Assembly: GCA_003116975.1 (NCBI GenBank)
Contig: BGKB01000026.1
Coordinates: forward strand, 248,001-312,000
Reading direction: 5' to 3'
Length of the DNA: 64,000 nucleotides
Source: Aurantiochytrium sp. KH105
Lineage: Eukaryota > Sar > Bigyra > Thraustochytrida > Thraustochytriidae
Positions 1 through 9,700 of the stretch are shown one piece after another. Within the stretch, counting starts at the first letter, position 1. Each line of letters starts with the position of its first letter. The notes beneath the pieces were generated by a model that saw only the letters and a program-made list of their open reading frames with translations, made no database searches and was not told the DNA's origin. The translations under genes and the position numbers were made by a program.

Positions 1-866
1 AAGAAGATAGATTGGCCCCGCCGATCTTTATGTTTACATCGTCCTCAGGAGCTTGCGTGCTGCTGTGCTGCTGTCTGAAATGAGGAGACAAAGAGGAAGA
101 TTTCGAGAACACCACTTGTGATTGATGAGGGACCGTACGACAACGATCGCCCTGCGCGTCGGAACCTCTGCAGGGTTTGGGCGTGGGATGTGCGGATGGA
201 TATGAGCGCAGGCGAGAGTGTGCGTGCGTGCGTGCGTGCGTGAGGGAGCGAGTGGCAGCGGCACAGCCACGCGGCGGCGAAAACATCAGTGACGGGATCG
301 CAGAGATGAAAATCTTTCACCAGCGGAAAGAATCAGGCCGCTCATGATCGAGAGGCTACTTTCGAGAATTCCACCGCGCACGAAAAGGCCAAGCATCGTC
401 CTGCCGCCCTTGTCGCCACCGCCCTTGACACTGCTGCGTCTTGGCGCACTCTTATGATGTGGCCCGTAGACCAGCACGTCACATCGGGTTTTCCCGACAG
501 ACCGTATCTGGGGAAAAGACTTGCAAATGTTTATTGACATCGACGAAATCATTCAGCAAGCAACTGCAACGATTGGCCAAATCCTAGACTGATCAGGCCC
601 CGAAGGCGTACACGTTACACGATATACATAAGGAAAAAGAATTCGTTTCATTGGGTTTGACTCCCGGGAGGTAGATTGGAATACAGCAGGCAAAAGTTTT
701 GGCAGGCAGGCGAGCGGACATGCAGACGGACGGAATGCACCAAAGGAACTAGCATCGCGACGCACTCGCCTTGCAAAGGCCACATATCAGGCAGAAAGAA
801 TAGACGCCAACGGCGTTGACATGACCGAAGACGCATACAGGTCGACGCGCGAATCGCGCACGTCAT
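1..866. other. Gene-free left edge
   Basis: No supported gene. The short open frames here have no recognisable domain and overlap one another on both strands. The stretch lies downstream of the leftward coiled-coil gene, so its right part is probably that gene's 3' untranslated region. A GCGT tandem repeat lies near 219-244. The far left could hold the end of a gene beyond the window, but nothing seen here proves it. Confidence 0.5.
219..244. repeat. (GCGT)n microsatellite
   Basis: About six copies of a GCGT tetranucleotide in gene-free sequence. It is a simple repeat with no sign of function. Confidence 0.85.
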
Positions 867-2660
867 TCAGAAGATGTCTCGCGTGTAGGCCGCGGCGGTT
901 TCGTGGCGTCGTTTCTTGGATGCACGGTCGAGACTGTGCTCCCGGCCCTGGCCCGGCTCGGTGTCCGACGAGCCAGCATCGTCGTTTGCGCTCGGTTTCT
1001 CATTGAGCGTGTCGGCAGCACCGTCAAAGACGAGGAGACTGCACTTGCGTGCAAAGGTCTCGACCTTGTCGAAAAAGTCCATTTCATTGGACTGATCCGC
1101 AAGGTCCAGGAGACGATCCCCGAGCGCCTTGGCGAGCTTTGCGTTGGTGCGCAGCCATCGAACCACGTTCTTGGTCGAAGGGCGGTGACCTGTGAGAATC
1201 CAGCGCTGCATGGCTGAGTCCGCGTGCAGGAACTCCTTGCCGGTGGCCTGGGCGTCCTTTGCCGCCTTGAGGACAGCTTCGACGCTGTCTTCAGCGGCCT
1301 CGGAGCGCAAAGCCGGGACCTCGGGGCCGACGCTAATAGGGGCCCCAGTCATGGGTGCCCGACCTGACTCAGCGCTGCGGTCCACGCGCTTCTTGCAAAA
1401 GGCCATGACCGCGGCGACGTTTTCGCGGGCCGTGACATAGTCTTGGCCAGCGCAGGCGCGGAGCTTACGCTGCGCCTTGGCGACGCGCTCCGTGTCCTTT
1501 CGCAAGAGCTCGCCCATCTCCAGATACGTGGAGGTGGTATCGGCCATCATCTCGTCGCGCTGCTGCTCGAGGGCGAGCAGCTTGTGTTTGAGCGACTCGA
1601 TCTGGCACTCGACCTCGTGAATCTCCTTGCCGCAGACGCGCTCAATGCTCTCTACGCGAGCGTCGCACTCTGACCGGCGAAAGGTCTCGTGGCATTCGAG
1701 CATTTGCTGCGAGCAGATGCGCTCACGGCGCAGGAACTCGGCGAGCTTGCACCGGTTGCGTTCAACCTCCTTTTTGTCTGCGCGCTCGAGGAAGACCTCG
1801 GGGTCGCCCGGGTCGCTGATGTCGTCGTCTTCCTCCATGCTGCGCAGCCGCGAGGACTGACTCCAGGCATCGTAGCCGCTCGTCGGGTCGACTTCCCCGT
1901 CACCGTGATCGTTTCCGTCATGGTCGTCGTCTCGAAATTCGTGGTCCTCGTACCGCGCCTTGACGTGACGCTTTTCGTTGCTGCTGAAGCGGACCTTATG
2001 CGGCGCGGCGGGCTGCGCGACCTCCTGCTTGTGCAAAAGGTGGCTGATGGCAGAGTTGAGTTTTTTCGAAAAGTGCTGGTCCTGCGAGCTGGTCTTGCCC
2101 TCCTCGGGTCTGTTGCCGCGGCCCACTGCACAGGCCGCGACGCGTCCGGGGGTCAGCATGTCTTGCTGATGGGCCACCGCGCTCCAAAAGGGCCACATGG
2201 CGGCTACGCCAAGGGCCAGTTCGCCTCGCGGCGCCTGCATCTGGTACGCGAGTTGGTGCTGCTGTCGCTGCTGCAGCTGCTGCAGTTGTTGGTTCTGCTG
2301 CAGCTGCTGCTGTTGCTGCTGCTGCTGCAGTTGTTGGCTCTGCTGCTGCAGCTGCTGCTGGTGGTATTGGTACTGCTGCAGGTGCTTCTGGCGAGCCACC
2401 GAGGGCTGCCGCAGGTTGTTGATGTCGGCCACGTTCGCGGGCTTGACGATCACAACCGGGTTCCTCGCCTCCGCCGCAGCCGCCGTCTCCTTGCGAGCCA
2501 CCGCCGCCGCCGCCGCCGCCGCCACGACCGCCGCGCCCGCCTCCGCGTCCTCGCCGCGCCCGGGGCCTGCTCCTGCGCCCTGGTCCTGGCGGCCCGCCAG
2601 CTTCTCGCGCGCCTGCAAAGCGGTCTGCGTCTCCGCGTTGAGCGTCGGGAAGAAGTGCAT
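867..2660 (-). CDS. PolyQ and coiled-coil nuclear-type protein, unrecognised
   Basis: A 597-residue protein starting at an ATG (MHFFPTLNAE) and ending in TGA. I do not recognise a family. What is visible: an Ala/Gly/Arg-rich N-terminus, a glutamine-rich tract at about residues 92-136 encoded by CAG/CAA codons, an acidic Asp/Glu stretch around 235-290, and a charged heptad-like helix at about 290-420 with regularly spaced Cys and Leu that should form a coiled coil. A helical C-terminal part follows, and a basic KKRR cluster near 585 could serve as a nuclear localisation signal. PolyQ plus coiled coil plus NLS suggests a nuclear regulatory or scaffold protein, which is inference only. The gene faces away from THO2 across a 4.1 kb gap. 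The opposite strand also has long open frames here, but they are shadows of GC-rich codon use. Confidence 0.75.
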   Translation of the reverse strand: MHFFPTLNAETQTALQAREKLAGRQDQGAGAGPGRGEDAEAGAAVVAAAAAAAVARKETAAAAEARNPVVIVKPANVADINNLRQPSVARQKHLQQYQYHQQQLQQQSQQLQQQQQQQQLQQNQQLQQLQQRQQHQLAYQMQAPRGELALGVAAMWPFWSAVAHQQDMLTPGRVAACAVGRGNRPEEGKTSSQDQHFSKKLNSAISHLLHKQEVAQPAAPHKVRFSSNEKRHVKARYEDHEFRDDDHDGNDHGDGEVDPTSGYDAWSQSSRLRSMEEDDDISDPGDPEVFLERADKKEVERNRCKLAEFLRRERICSQQMLECHETFRRSECDARVESIERVCGKEIHEVECQIESLKHKLLALEQQRDEMMADTTSTYLEMGELLRKDTERVAKAQRKLRACAGQDYVTARENVAAVMAFCKKRVDRSAESGRAPMTGAPISVGPEVPALRSEAAEDSVEAVLKAAKDAQATGKEFLHADSAMQRWILTGHRPSTKNVVRWLRTNAKLAKALGDRLLDLADQSNEMDFFDKVETFARKCSLLVFDGAADTLNEKPSANDDAGSSDTEPGQGREHSLDRASKKRRHETAAAYTRDIF

Positions 2661-2784
2661 TTCAGGCCCCGCTGCTTGCCGCTCGCTCGGCCCGCGGCCC
2701 CGCCGCTTTTCCAGAACTTCGCGCCCGCCCGCCCGCTCGCTTTCCCGTATGCTTCCCGCGCCGGCCGGCCGGCCAGCCTCGCCT

Positions 2785-3345
2785 CGCCTCGCCTCGCTCG
2801 CTCGCTCGCGCGCCTCGCGCTCTCGCCTCGGGGCTGCTGGCCTCGCGCCTTCTTTGCCTTCTTGCCCGGCCCTCCTTGGGGGACTCTTTGTTGTTCTTTT
2901 CGAGCCTCCTCACAGGACTAGATGGCGAAGGGGAAGCGGCCCTCCTTCTTGCCTTCTTGCCCCGCCCCTCTTGCCGGCTCCGACGCCTCCTCCTCGCCGC
3001 GCCTCGCGCGCGCCGTGACACGAGGAGGGCGGTCGCGCGTCTGCGGCTGGGACTCTGCCTGCCTCGACCAAAGGGCCTGCTGGGTGGGCGGCCGGAGACG
3101 AGGCAGGGAAAGCAAAGCGAAGCGAAGGCTCCGAGAAATCGACGGATGGACCGAGGGCGAGAATGCCTTCGCTCCGCCGCCGCCGCTGCCGCGCCTGCGT
3201 GTCGGCCTGCGTGCCTGCCTGCGTGCCTGCCGCGCGCTCGCTCCGCCGCGCAGGCCTCGCGTCTGCGCTCGCGCTAGCTCGCTCGCTCGCTCGCTCGCTC
3301 GCTCGGGCGTGCTCGTCCGCTGCCGGTCTCGCTCGCTCGCTCGCT
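2785..3345 (-). repeat. CGCT/GAGC simple-repeat tracts upstream of the polyQ gene
   Basis: Two blocks (about 2785-2811 and 3274-3345) of GCTC/CGCT repeats on the plus strand, which read GAGC in the sense of the leftward gene. The nearer block is about 130 bp upstream of that gene's ATG, probably in its leader or promoter. Confidence 0.75.
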
Positions 3346-3436
3346 CCGTTCCAGCTTTGCTGGCGCTGCCGAGCCGCGCGCGCCGCAAGACAACTTGGCG
3401 ACGATGGGAGGGCCGGCCTTGCCAAGTGCCGCCAGA

Positions 3437-3450
3437 GGGGGGGGGGGGGG
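3437..3450. repeat. G14 homopolymer
   Basis: An uninterrupted run of 14 G in gene-free sequence. Its length in an assembly may be unreliable. Confidence 0.85.
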
Positions 3451-6400
3451 CCACTGCAGACGGCGCTGTGTGGGGCGGTGCGGGGAACTGGTAAAACTGG
3501 CAGCTTTTGTTCTCTGGGGGGAACTGTACCGCGTGTAGAGGAGTTGTTGGGCAAACTTGCATTTGCCTGGAGGCACTGCGGGCACCTCCGAGCGCATGGG
3601 GGCCCCTCCGAGCAAGCTCCAGCTTCTACTTGCTGGGTCGCTGCGGTGCCATCCTGACACGCCCCGCACACAGCGCGCCGCCTCCGCACGAGAGTAGAGA
3701 GGGAGGAAGGGAGGAGGCATTAAGAGGAGTGAGGATGAGAGGGAAGGAATGAAAAAAGGCGGGAGAGGAGCGAGGCGACCCACGGCGCACGCGCCAACAG
3801 CTCGCCCACCCCCCTTCCAGCACCCCGAGGAGCCAGGTCTACGATGTGCCGCTTCCCAGCCGTGCCGTGGCGGATGCCGTCGCGAAACGCCTGCGCAAGC
3901 GTCGGGCGGCTGCGGCTGCCAGGCGGCCGCGAGCTCCCTCGCGTCCCCTCCCCCCAATCAAGACATCCCTTGCGAGGCTTCTCGAGCGTTGAAGGGACGC
4001 ATTGAACCTGCCTGTTTGTGCGCTGTCGCCAACAAACTTAAAGACTGCATAAAGTAAGAGGGGCGAGAAATGGGGGGAAACGGACGCTCGAAGCGGACCT
4101 GCCCTACTGGCTGCACCGTTGCCGCCACCTTCGTTGCCGCCACGTTGACCAGCGAGACAGCTAAACACATGTTGGTGGACGGAACTAGAGGCACCTACCT
4201 ACCAATGGCATGTCTGGAGAGCATGAGCATGAGCGTGAGTCTGAGTCTTAGCGCGAGCGTGATCATATTCCAGCACAGCAATCATCCACCGTGGCCAATG
4301 GTAACGCGCGATGCCGAGTACAGCACAGTACAGCACATGGCTCATCTCACAACATCCCATCACATTCATCATTGATCTTGGCCGGCACCTTGCTCTCGCA
4401 CTCGCACTCACACTCGCCATGGTCGCTCGCTTGCCTTGCTAGGTTGGTGGTGCCTTGGCCGATCCCGGCCGGTGCCATCCTTGCGCCTTCATGTTCTCTC
4501 CACAGCCAGCCAGCCAGCCAGCCAGCCGGCCAGACCGGCCAGGCCGGAGAGTTGAGCGCCGACCGCCCCCCCCCCTCTCTCGCATCGCGTCGCATCGCAT
4601 CGCTCCCTCCCTTCGGACGCGTACTGGTGGCAGGCTGTTCGTTACGCCGTTCTTCCGGGCCCGAGCGCGCGGGCCCCGCCTCGATAAGGCCCAGCGGGCA
4701 GGCGAGCCCGCGGCGGCCGCGCGGTGGCTGGTCGCAGCGCCGCGCTCGGGGCGGTTTCCCTGTCGCGGCGAGGGCGCGGGCCTCGCGCGGCGGCTCCAGC
4801 ACTGCGCGGCGGCGGCGCGCGGCCGCGGTCGCCGGTGGAGAAGGAAGGGAGCCCGCGCGGGTCCGGGGCGAAGGGAGAAACCCCGCGCCTTGCGCCGTGC
4901 TTGGCACAGTCACCGCACAGGAAGCAGCCGCGCGGGCCTCGGAGCTGCCGCCGGAGGACCTCCGATTTTGCCGGAGGGCGTTCCCTCACAGGAGCGCAAA
5001 TTTACCGCACTTGCTTGGGTTTACCCCGCAGCCAGCTTTAGCGTCGGCGTTGATCCAAGCAGACTGGTGCTCATCTAGCTTCTATCTGTGGGCACTCGCC
5101 ACAGCCCCGCTCCAGTGCTGTGCCAAAGCAGACTGCGCCATCCTCGCCCACAGCCGTGAGTGGTCGGTGGCCAAGTGCGAATGGTCGCTGATCGCTCGCT
5201 GCAGGGCTGGCTGCCTGCGCCTCTGCAGCTGCAGCTGCGGCCAGTGGCAATGATCGTTCGCCTGGCTGATTGATGGCCTGGTCGGGGGCTGCCGGCACAG
5301 CTGGCCACCGACCGACCAGCCACAGGCGACCGCGACGCTGCTGCAGTTGCACCTGCAGCTAGCCTGTGTCACACTGTGCGTGTTGACACGCGAGGCACGG
5401 CGACGGCAAGCTGCAGCAGCACACCAGAGTCAGTTTTCTCGGAGAACGACGATGACGCCGACAACGAGGGAGAAGGGGAAAGGGGGTAGGAGGTAGGAGG
5501 AAGGAGGAGGAGAGCAGCGTCCGCAGCCCCTTCTTCCTCACACACTAAACACATCCCGCTACAACGTCGGAGCCTGTGGTGATTGATTCATTCATTTATC
5601 ATGGCAGGCGCCGCATCGGCCACGAACACTGTGAAAGCAAGCAAGGGACGCAATGCTCGAGCCACTGAGCGTCCCACCAGCGTAGCTAGCATAGCCAGCA
5701 ATAATGCCAGGCTGCTGCTGTTGCTGCTGTTGCTGGCTGCAGCCAGCAGTCAGCAGTCAGCAGTCAGCAAGGGTAGAAGGCTGCGAGAATGAGAACTTCA
5801 TACTGGACAATTTAAGTGGCGTTGCTGTTGGCCGATAGCAACAGGAGGGCATGATGAGAGGTGGATAACACCCATGTCCGACGAAGTCGACTGGTGAATG
5901 GATTGATTCATAAGCTGAGCACAGGCTGAGATTGCTCTAGATGAGAAAGTGGTGGTGCTGCAGCTGGTGGCATGCCCGTCGCGCAGCTGCAGCTGGCTGC
6001 AAGGCTCGCCGCTTTGTAGCAAGACAGGGCAATCGGAAATGTCCATGTCTGCCTCGGTTAAGCGCATTCAGCTCGTTGGCGTCAGCAAAGCATGCTAGTG
6101 AGTGGTAAAAGCTACAGCTAGTGATGGATGTCCTCCAAGCCGGCAGATGAATTGATGGTGGACGGACAGAATCACTCGTGTCGGATGCTGAGATTGTTCA
6201 TGACAGTCTTCAAGTTCCCCTTCAAATATGGCCTATTACTCCTGCCCGGCGATCTCATCCGTCTCGCCCATCCCACCCGGCCTTCCACACATGCATCATC
6301 ATTGCTCTTGCCTTCATGATATGTCAACGCAGTCCATGGTTCTCGTCATTCTAATGATCCATCTCTCTCCTCATCGCCACGGTCCTCGCCCCCATGACGA

Positions 6401-6786
6401 GCTGACGTGACCGCAAAGGCCCCAATGTTTTATTCTTCGCCATCTACGCCGTTCTCCTCACCGCATTGACGTCATTCTTCTCCCGATCGCCATCGACGTC
6501 GTTCTGCCCGCCATGGGGGATTAAGGGGCTGGCGATAGCGAGCACCGTCGATCTTCAACGACCGAGGCGAGGAGGCCATCCAGCCAGACAAACAACAGGC
6601 AGACAGACAGCCAGGCAGGCAGACAGCCAGGCGCGCGGACGCCAGGCAGCCAGGCAGACAGGCCCTGCGGCGGCGCGCAGACGGCCCCCGCCGCTCGTGC
6701 TGGCCCGACCCGAGCTCGGCGCACTGCTCGGCGCCTTGGGATAGAAAGGAAAAAAGGTACGCGGCCAGCCTGCCCGCCTGCTCAAC

Positions 6787-9700
6787 ATGGCCGAGACCAC
6801 GCACGTCTACGAGCTCGTGCCCGTGCCGCAGCGCGGGGCGCACGCCGGCGGGGAGGATGCCCGCGCCAAGGCGCAGATCGACCCTGCTGCTCTCGCAGAG
6901 AGCTGCGGCGCAGACTCAGAACGATGGGCACGATGCTGGCTCGAGCTCGTCTGGGCTGCCGTGGACGGCGAGATTGCCGTCGCAGAGGTCGCCACGTGCA
7001 TGAAAGAGGCTGCCCAAAGCAACGAAAAAAGCACACGCATGGCGGCCCGCATTCCTGAAGCACTTTGGTACGTCGGCATCGAGGTCCGCACGTTTGAGTC
7101 CGAAGAGGAAAAAATGCTCAGCCCTTCGTGGAAGCGACTCACCAAGCTCGTCAATGCCGTCTTGGAGACGGGCGTCGTCGAGAAACAAACGCTCCTCGAG
7201 CAGCTAGAGTTCGATCTCATCGGCGCCTGCGGCTGGGGTGATGCCCTGGGTCCAGAAAAATTGAAAAAGGCCATCGTCAAGGCAAACACCAACGCTCTTT
7301 ATCGGCAACGCAAATATAACCTACTTGGGGAAGAAAGCGAGGGATTCTCCAAGCTCGTCACCGAACTTGAGACGCTTCATAGTGGTAACGTGGCGACGGT
7401 GCTTGAAAATATGCAGCGTCTCATTGGCTACTTTCGCCTCGATCCCAACCGCGTCTTTGACATCATCCTCGAGATCTTCGAGATGGACCCCGAAAACGAG
7501 GCGTTCGTCGAGCTTTTGTCCAACTTTCGCGTGTCAAATCTCAAGCAGCTCTTAGGATTTAAATTTCAGGCCTATCACCCGCCGGCAACTTCACCAACGG
7601 ACGAGGCAGCCGTCTCCGCAGATGCATCAGCAGCAAATGCTTCGTCTACTACAACGTCGCAGCCACCGCCCGCCATACCCTCTGCGGGGAAACGCCCGCC
7701 TCCCACGCCGCTCTCGCTTTACTTTCTCACCGCCAAATTTTGTGCCCTCAATAACTCTAAATTGCTCACGCTCCGGGACATCATGCCGCACCTGCACCCT
7801 CCAGCGCAGGCTTTGGCAGCGCTTACGCGTGAAAGAGAGCGCCGGCTCCAACAGGCCATGCGTGAGGTTGGGGTCGTTCATTTGCGTACGCGAACACCAG
7901 AGGAAATCGCCGCCGAGAAGAAGGCGAAAGAAGCTGAAGACGCCGCACTGCAAGCAAGCGTTGCCTTCGAAGACGCCTCGAACCAAAAATTTGGGCTTGT
8001 CGCCGGTTTCATCGCTGCGGGCTTTTGGACCGAGGCACTTGCTCTGGCCGACTCTCTCAACCGGGATGCCGCCTTTGATCACCCGCAGGTTCTCGCTGTG
8101 CTTTTTGCGCAGCTGCATGCCGCCATCGACCCCCTCTACAGTCAGTCGGGGATCGTTCCCCTCGGTGTGCTTGCTGCTAAATTGAAGTCTGCAAGTTCGT
8201 CTGAAAGCAAGACGAAGAAGGATCTCTCGAAGCACACCATCGGCCCCAGCAACCATTTCCGCCCCGTGCATACCCTCGACGAGTTCTTTGAGCAGCTTGC
8301 CCCTGTTTTCAGCGTCGTTGGCCACCGCGTTTTCAAGGACATTCCTCTACTCACCAAAATCATTCGCATCGCTAGTGTGCAAGCAAATATGCCGGGCGAA
8401 GTACCGATCGCACGCAAGCGCAAGCTCATTCATATGGTCAGCCACACGCTGCTCCCTGCCGCAGCCTTGCTTTCGAGCCCGAACCCTCCGCTCATGCTGG
8501 AAATCTGGGAAACAATCAAGAACTTCTCCTTTGCGGTACGCTTTGATCTTTACGAAATTCAGCGCACTGATCTCTACGAGCGCATTCCCGAGCTACAAAT
8601 GTCCCGCGCCCAGACTGCGCACGAGGCCAAACAGGTGCTCAAGCGCGTCGCCAACAACAAGGACGTAATGCGCCTTATTTCACGTCGCCTCGGTAAACTC
8701 TCGCACAACAGTCCTATTGTCACCCTATCGGCAATCCTCAACAACATTCAGGCCTACGACAATCTCATTGGCAGCATGGTCGACGCCATTCGCTACCTGT
8801 CGCCTCTGTCCTTTGACGTGCTCGCCTATCTGCTCGTCGCGTATCTGGGCAAAGACGAGACGGCAAAGATCAAGGACGATGGTCAGTCGCATTCCAACTG
8901 GCTCCAGGCACTTTGCAAGTTTGCAGGTTTTTACTATGCCAAGTACCCGCAAGTCGAGCTCGGAGGCCTCTTTGAATACCTTGGTCGTCAGCTCAGCCTC
9001 AAGCGAAGCCTCGATCTTCTCGTTCTCGAAGAGCTCATTTCCCGCATGACAGGATTGGAAATCATCGAAAATGTGTCCGACGAGACGCTCGCTGCCATGG
9101 GCGGCGGCGAGCAGCTGCGCGGTCAAGTCCGCGCCTCCATGGGGTCGTCCACCCTCAGTATTAAGAAACGCCCCATCCAGGCGCTGCGCTCCGTCCTCGA
9201 AGACAACAATCTCATCATGCCACTGCTTGTGCTCATTGCGCAGCAACAGCAAGCGACCCTCTTCAACACGGATGACAAAAACCTAAAGCTCATTGGCCAC
9301 AAGCATGACAAGTGCGCCTCGGTACTCGAGCAATTTGTCGAGTTTTTGGCCGTCCAGGTCCCCGTGCAAGAACTTGCTGACAAGCACGTGCTCCCACTCA
9401 CGGATCTCTGCAAGAAATTTCACATTGAGCCCGTTGTCGCGTTCCACATTGTGCGCCCACTCCTTGCGGCTGCACTGCACCAAGTGTTTTTTGCTGAGTC
9501 TGACAGCACCTTCAAGAAAACATGCCAAGACCCGCGCTGGCTTCTGCGCGATGAGGCGCTCGCACGCTGGAAGCCAGACAGCGAGGAGCTACAGACCATG
9601 GCGCAAAAGCAAATTGAGCAGCGTGGCAAGTGGAAGCGTCTCTCCCCTCAGCTCTATACTGTCTTTTGGTCTCTCTCGCTTTATGACATTTCTGTCCCTC

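Larger units (their letters stand above)
2661..6786. other. 4.1 kb gene-free divergent intergenic region
   Basis: This separates the leftward polyQ gene from the rightward THO2 gene. It is rich in simple sequence: CGCT repeats (about 2785-2811 and 3274-3345), a 14-base G run (3437-3450), CAGC/CCAG repeats near 4505-4545 and 6600-6660, and CTG/CAGT-type repeats near 5210-5235 and 5710-5770. Many open frames of 60-320 codons exist, but all are low-complexity Arg/Pro/Ala/Ser products of GC-rich sequence and share no domain. I see no tRNA box pair and no convincing exon set. It probably holds two promoters with long leaders, and possibly non-coding transcripts. Confidence 0.5.

Noticed and set aside
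1689-3018. Plus-strand open frames of 270-410 codons opposite the polyQ gene
   Set aside because: Poly-Leu, poly-Cys and Arg-rich products of CTG repeats and GC-rich third positions; no domain, and they mirror the real gene.
4291-5253. Plus-strand frame of 320 codons in the 4.1 kb gap
   Set aside because: Low-complexity Arg/Ala/Pro/Ser sequence with no motif; two other overlapping frames of similar size exist, as expected by chance in GC-rich DNA.
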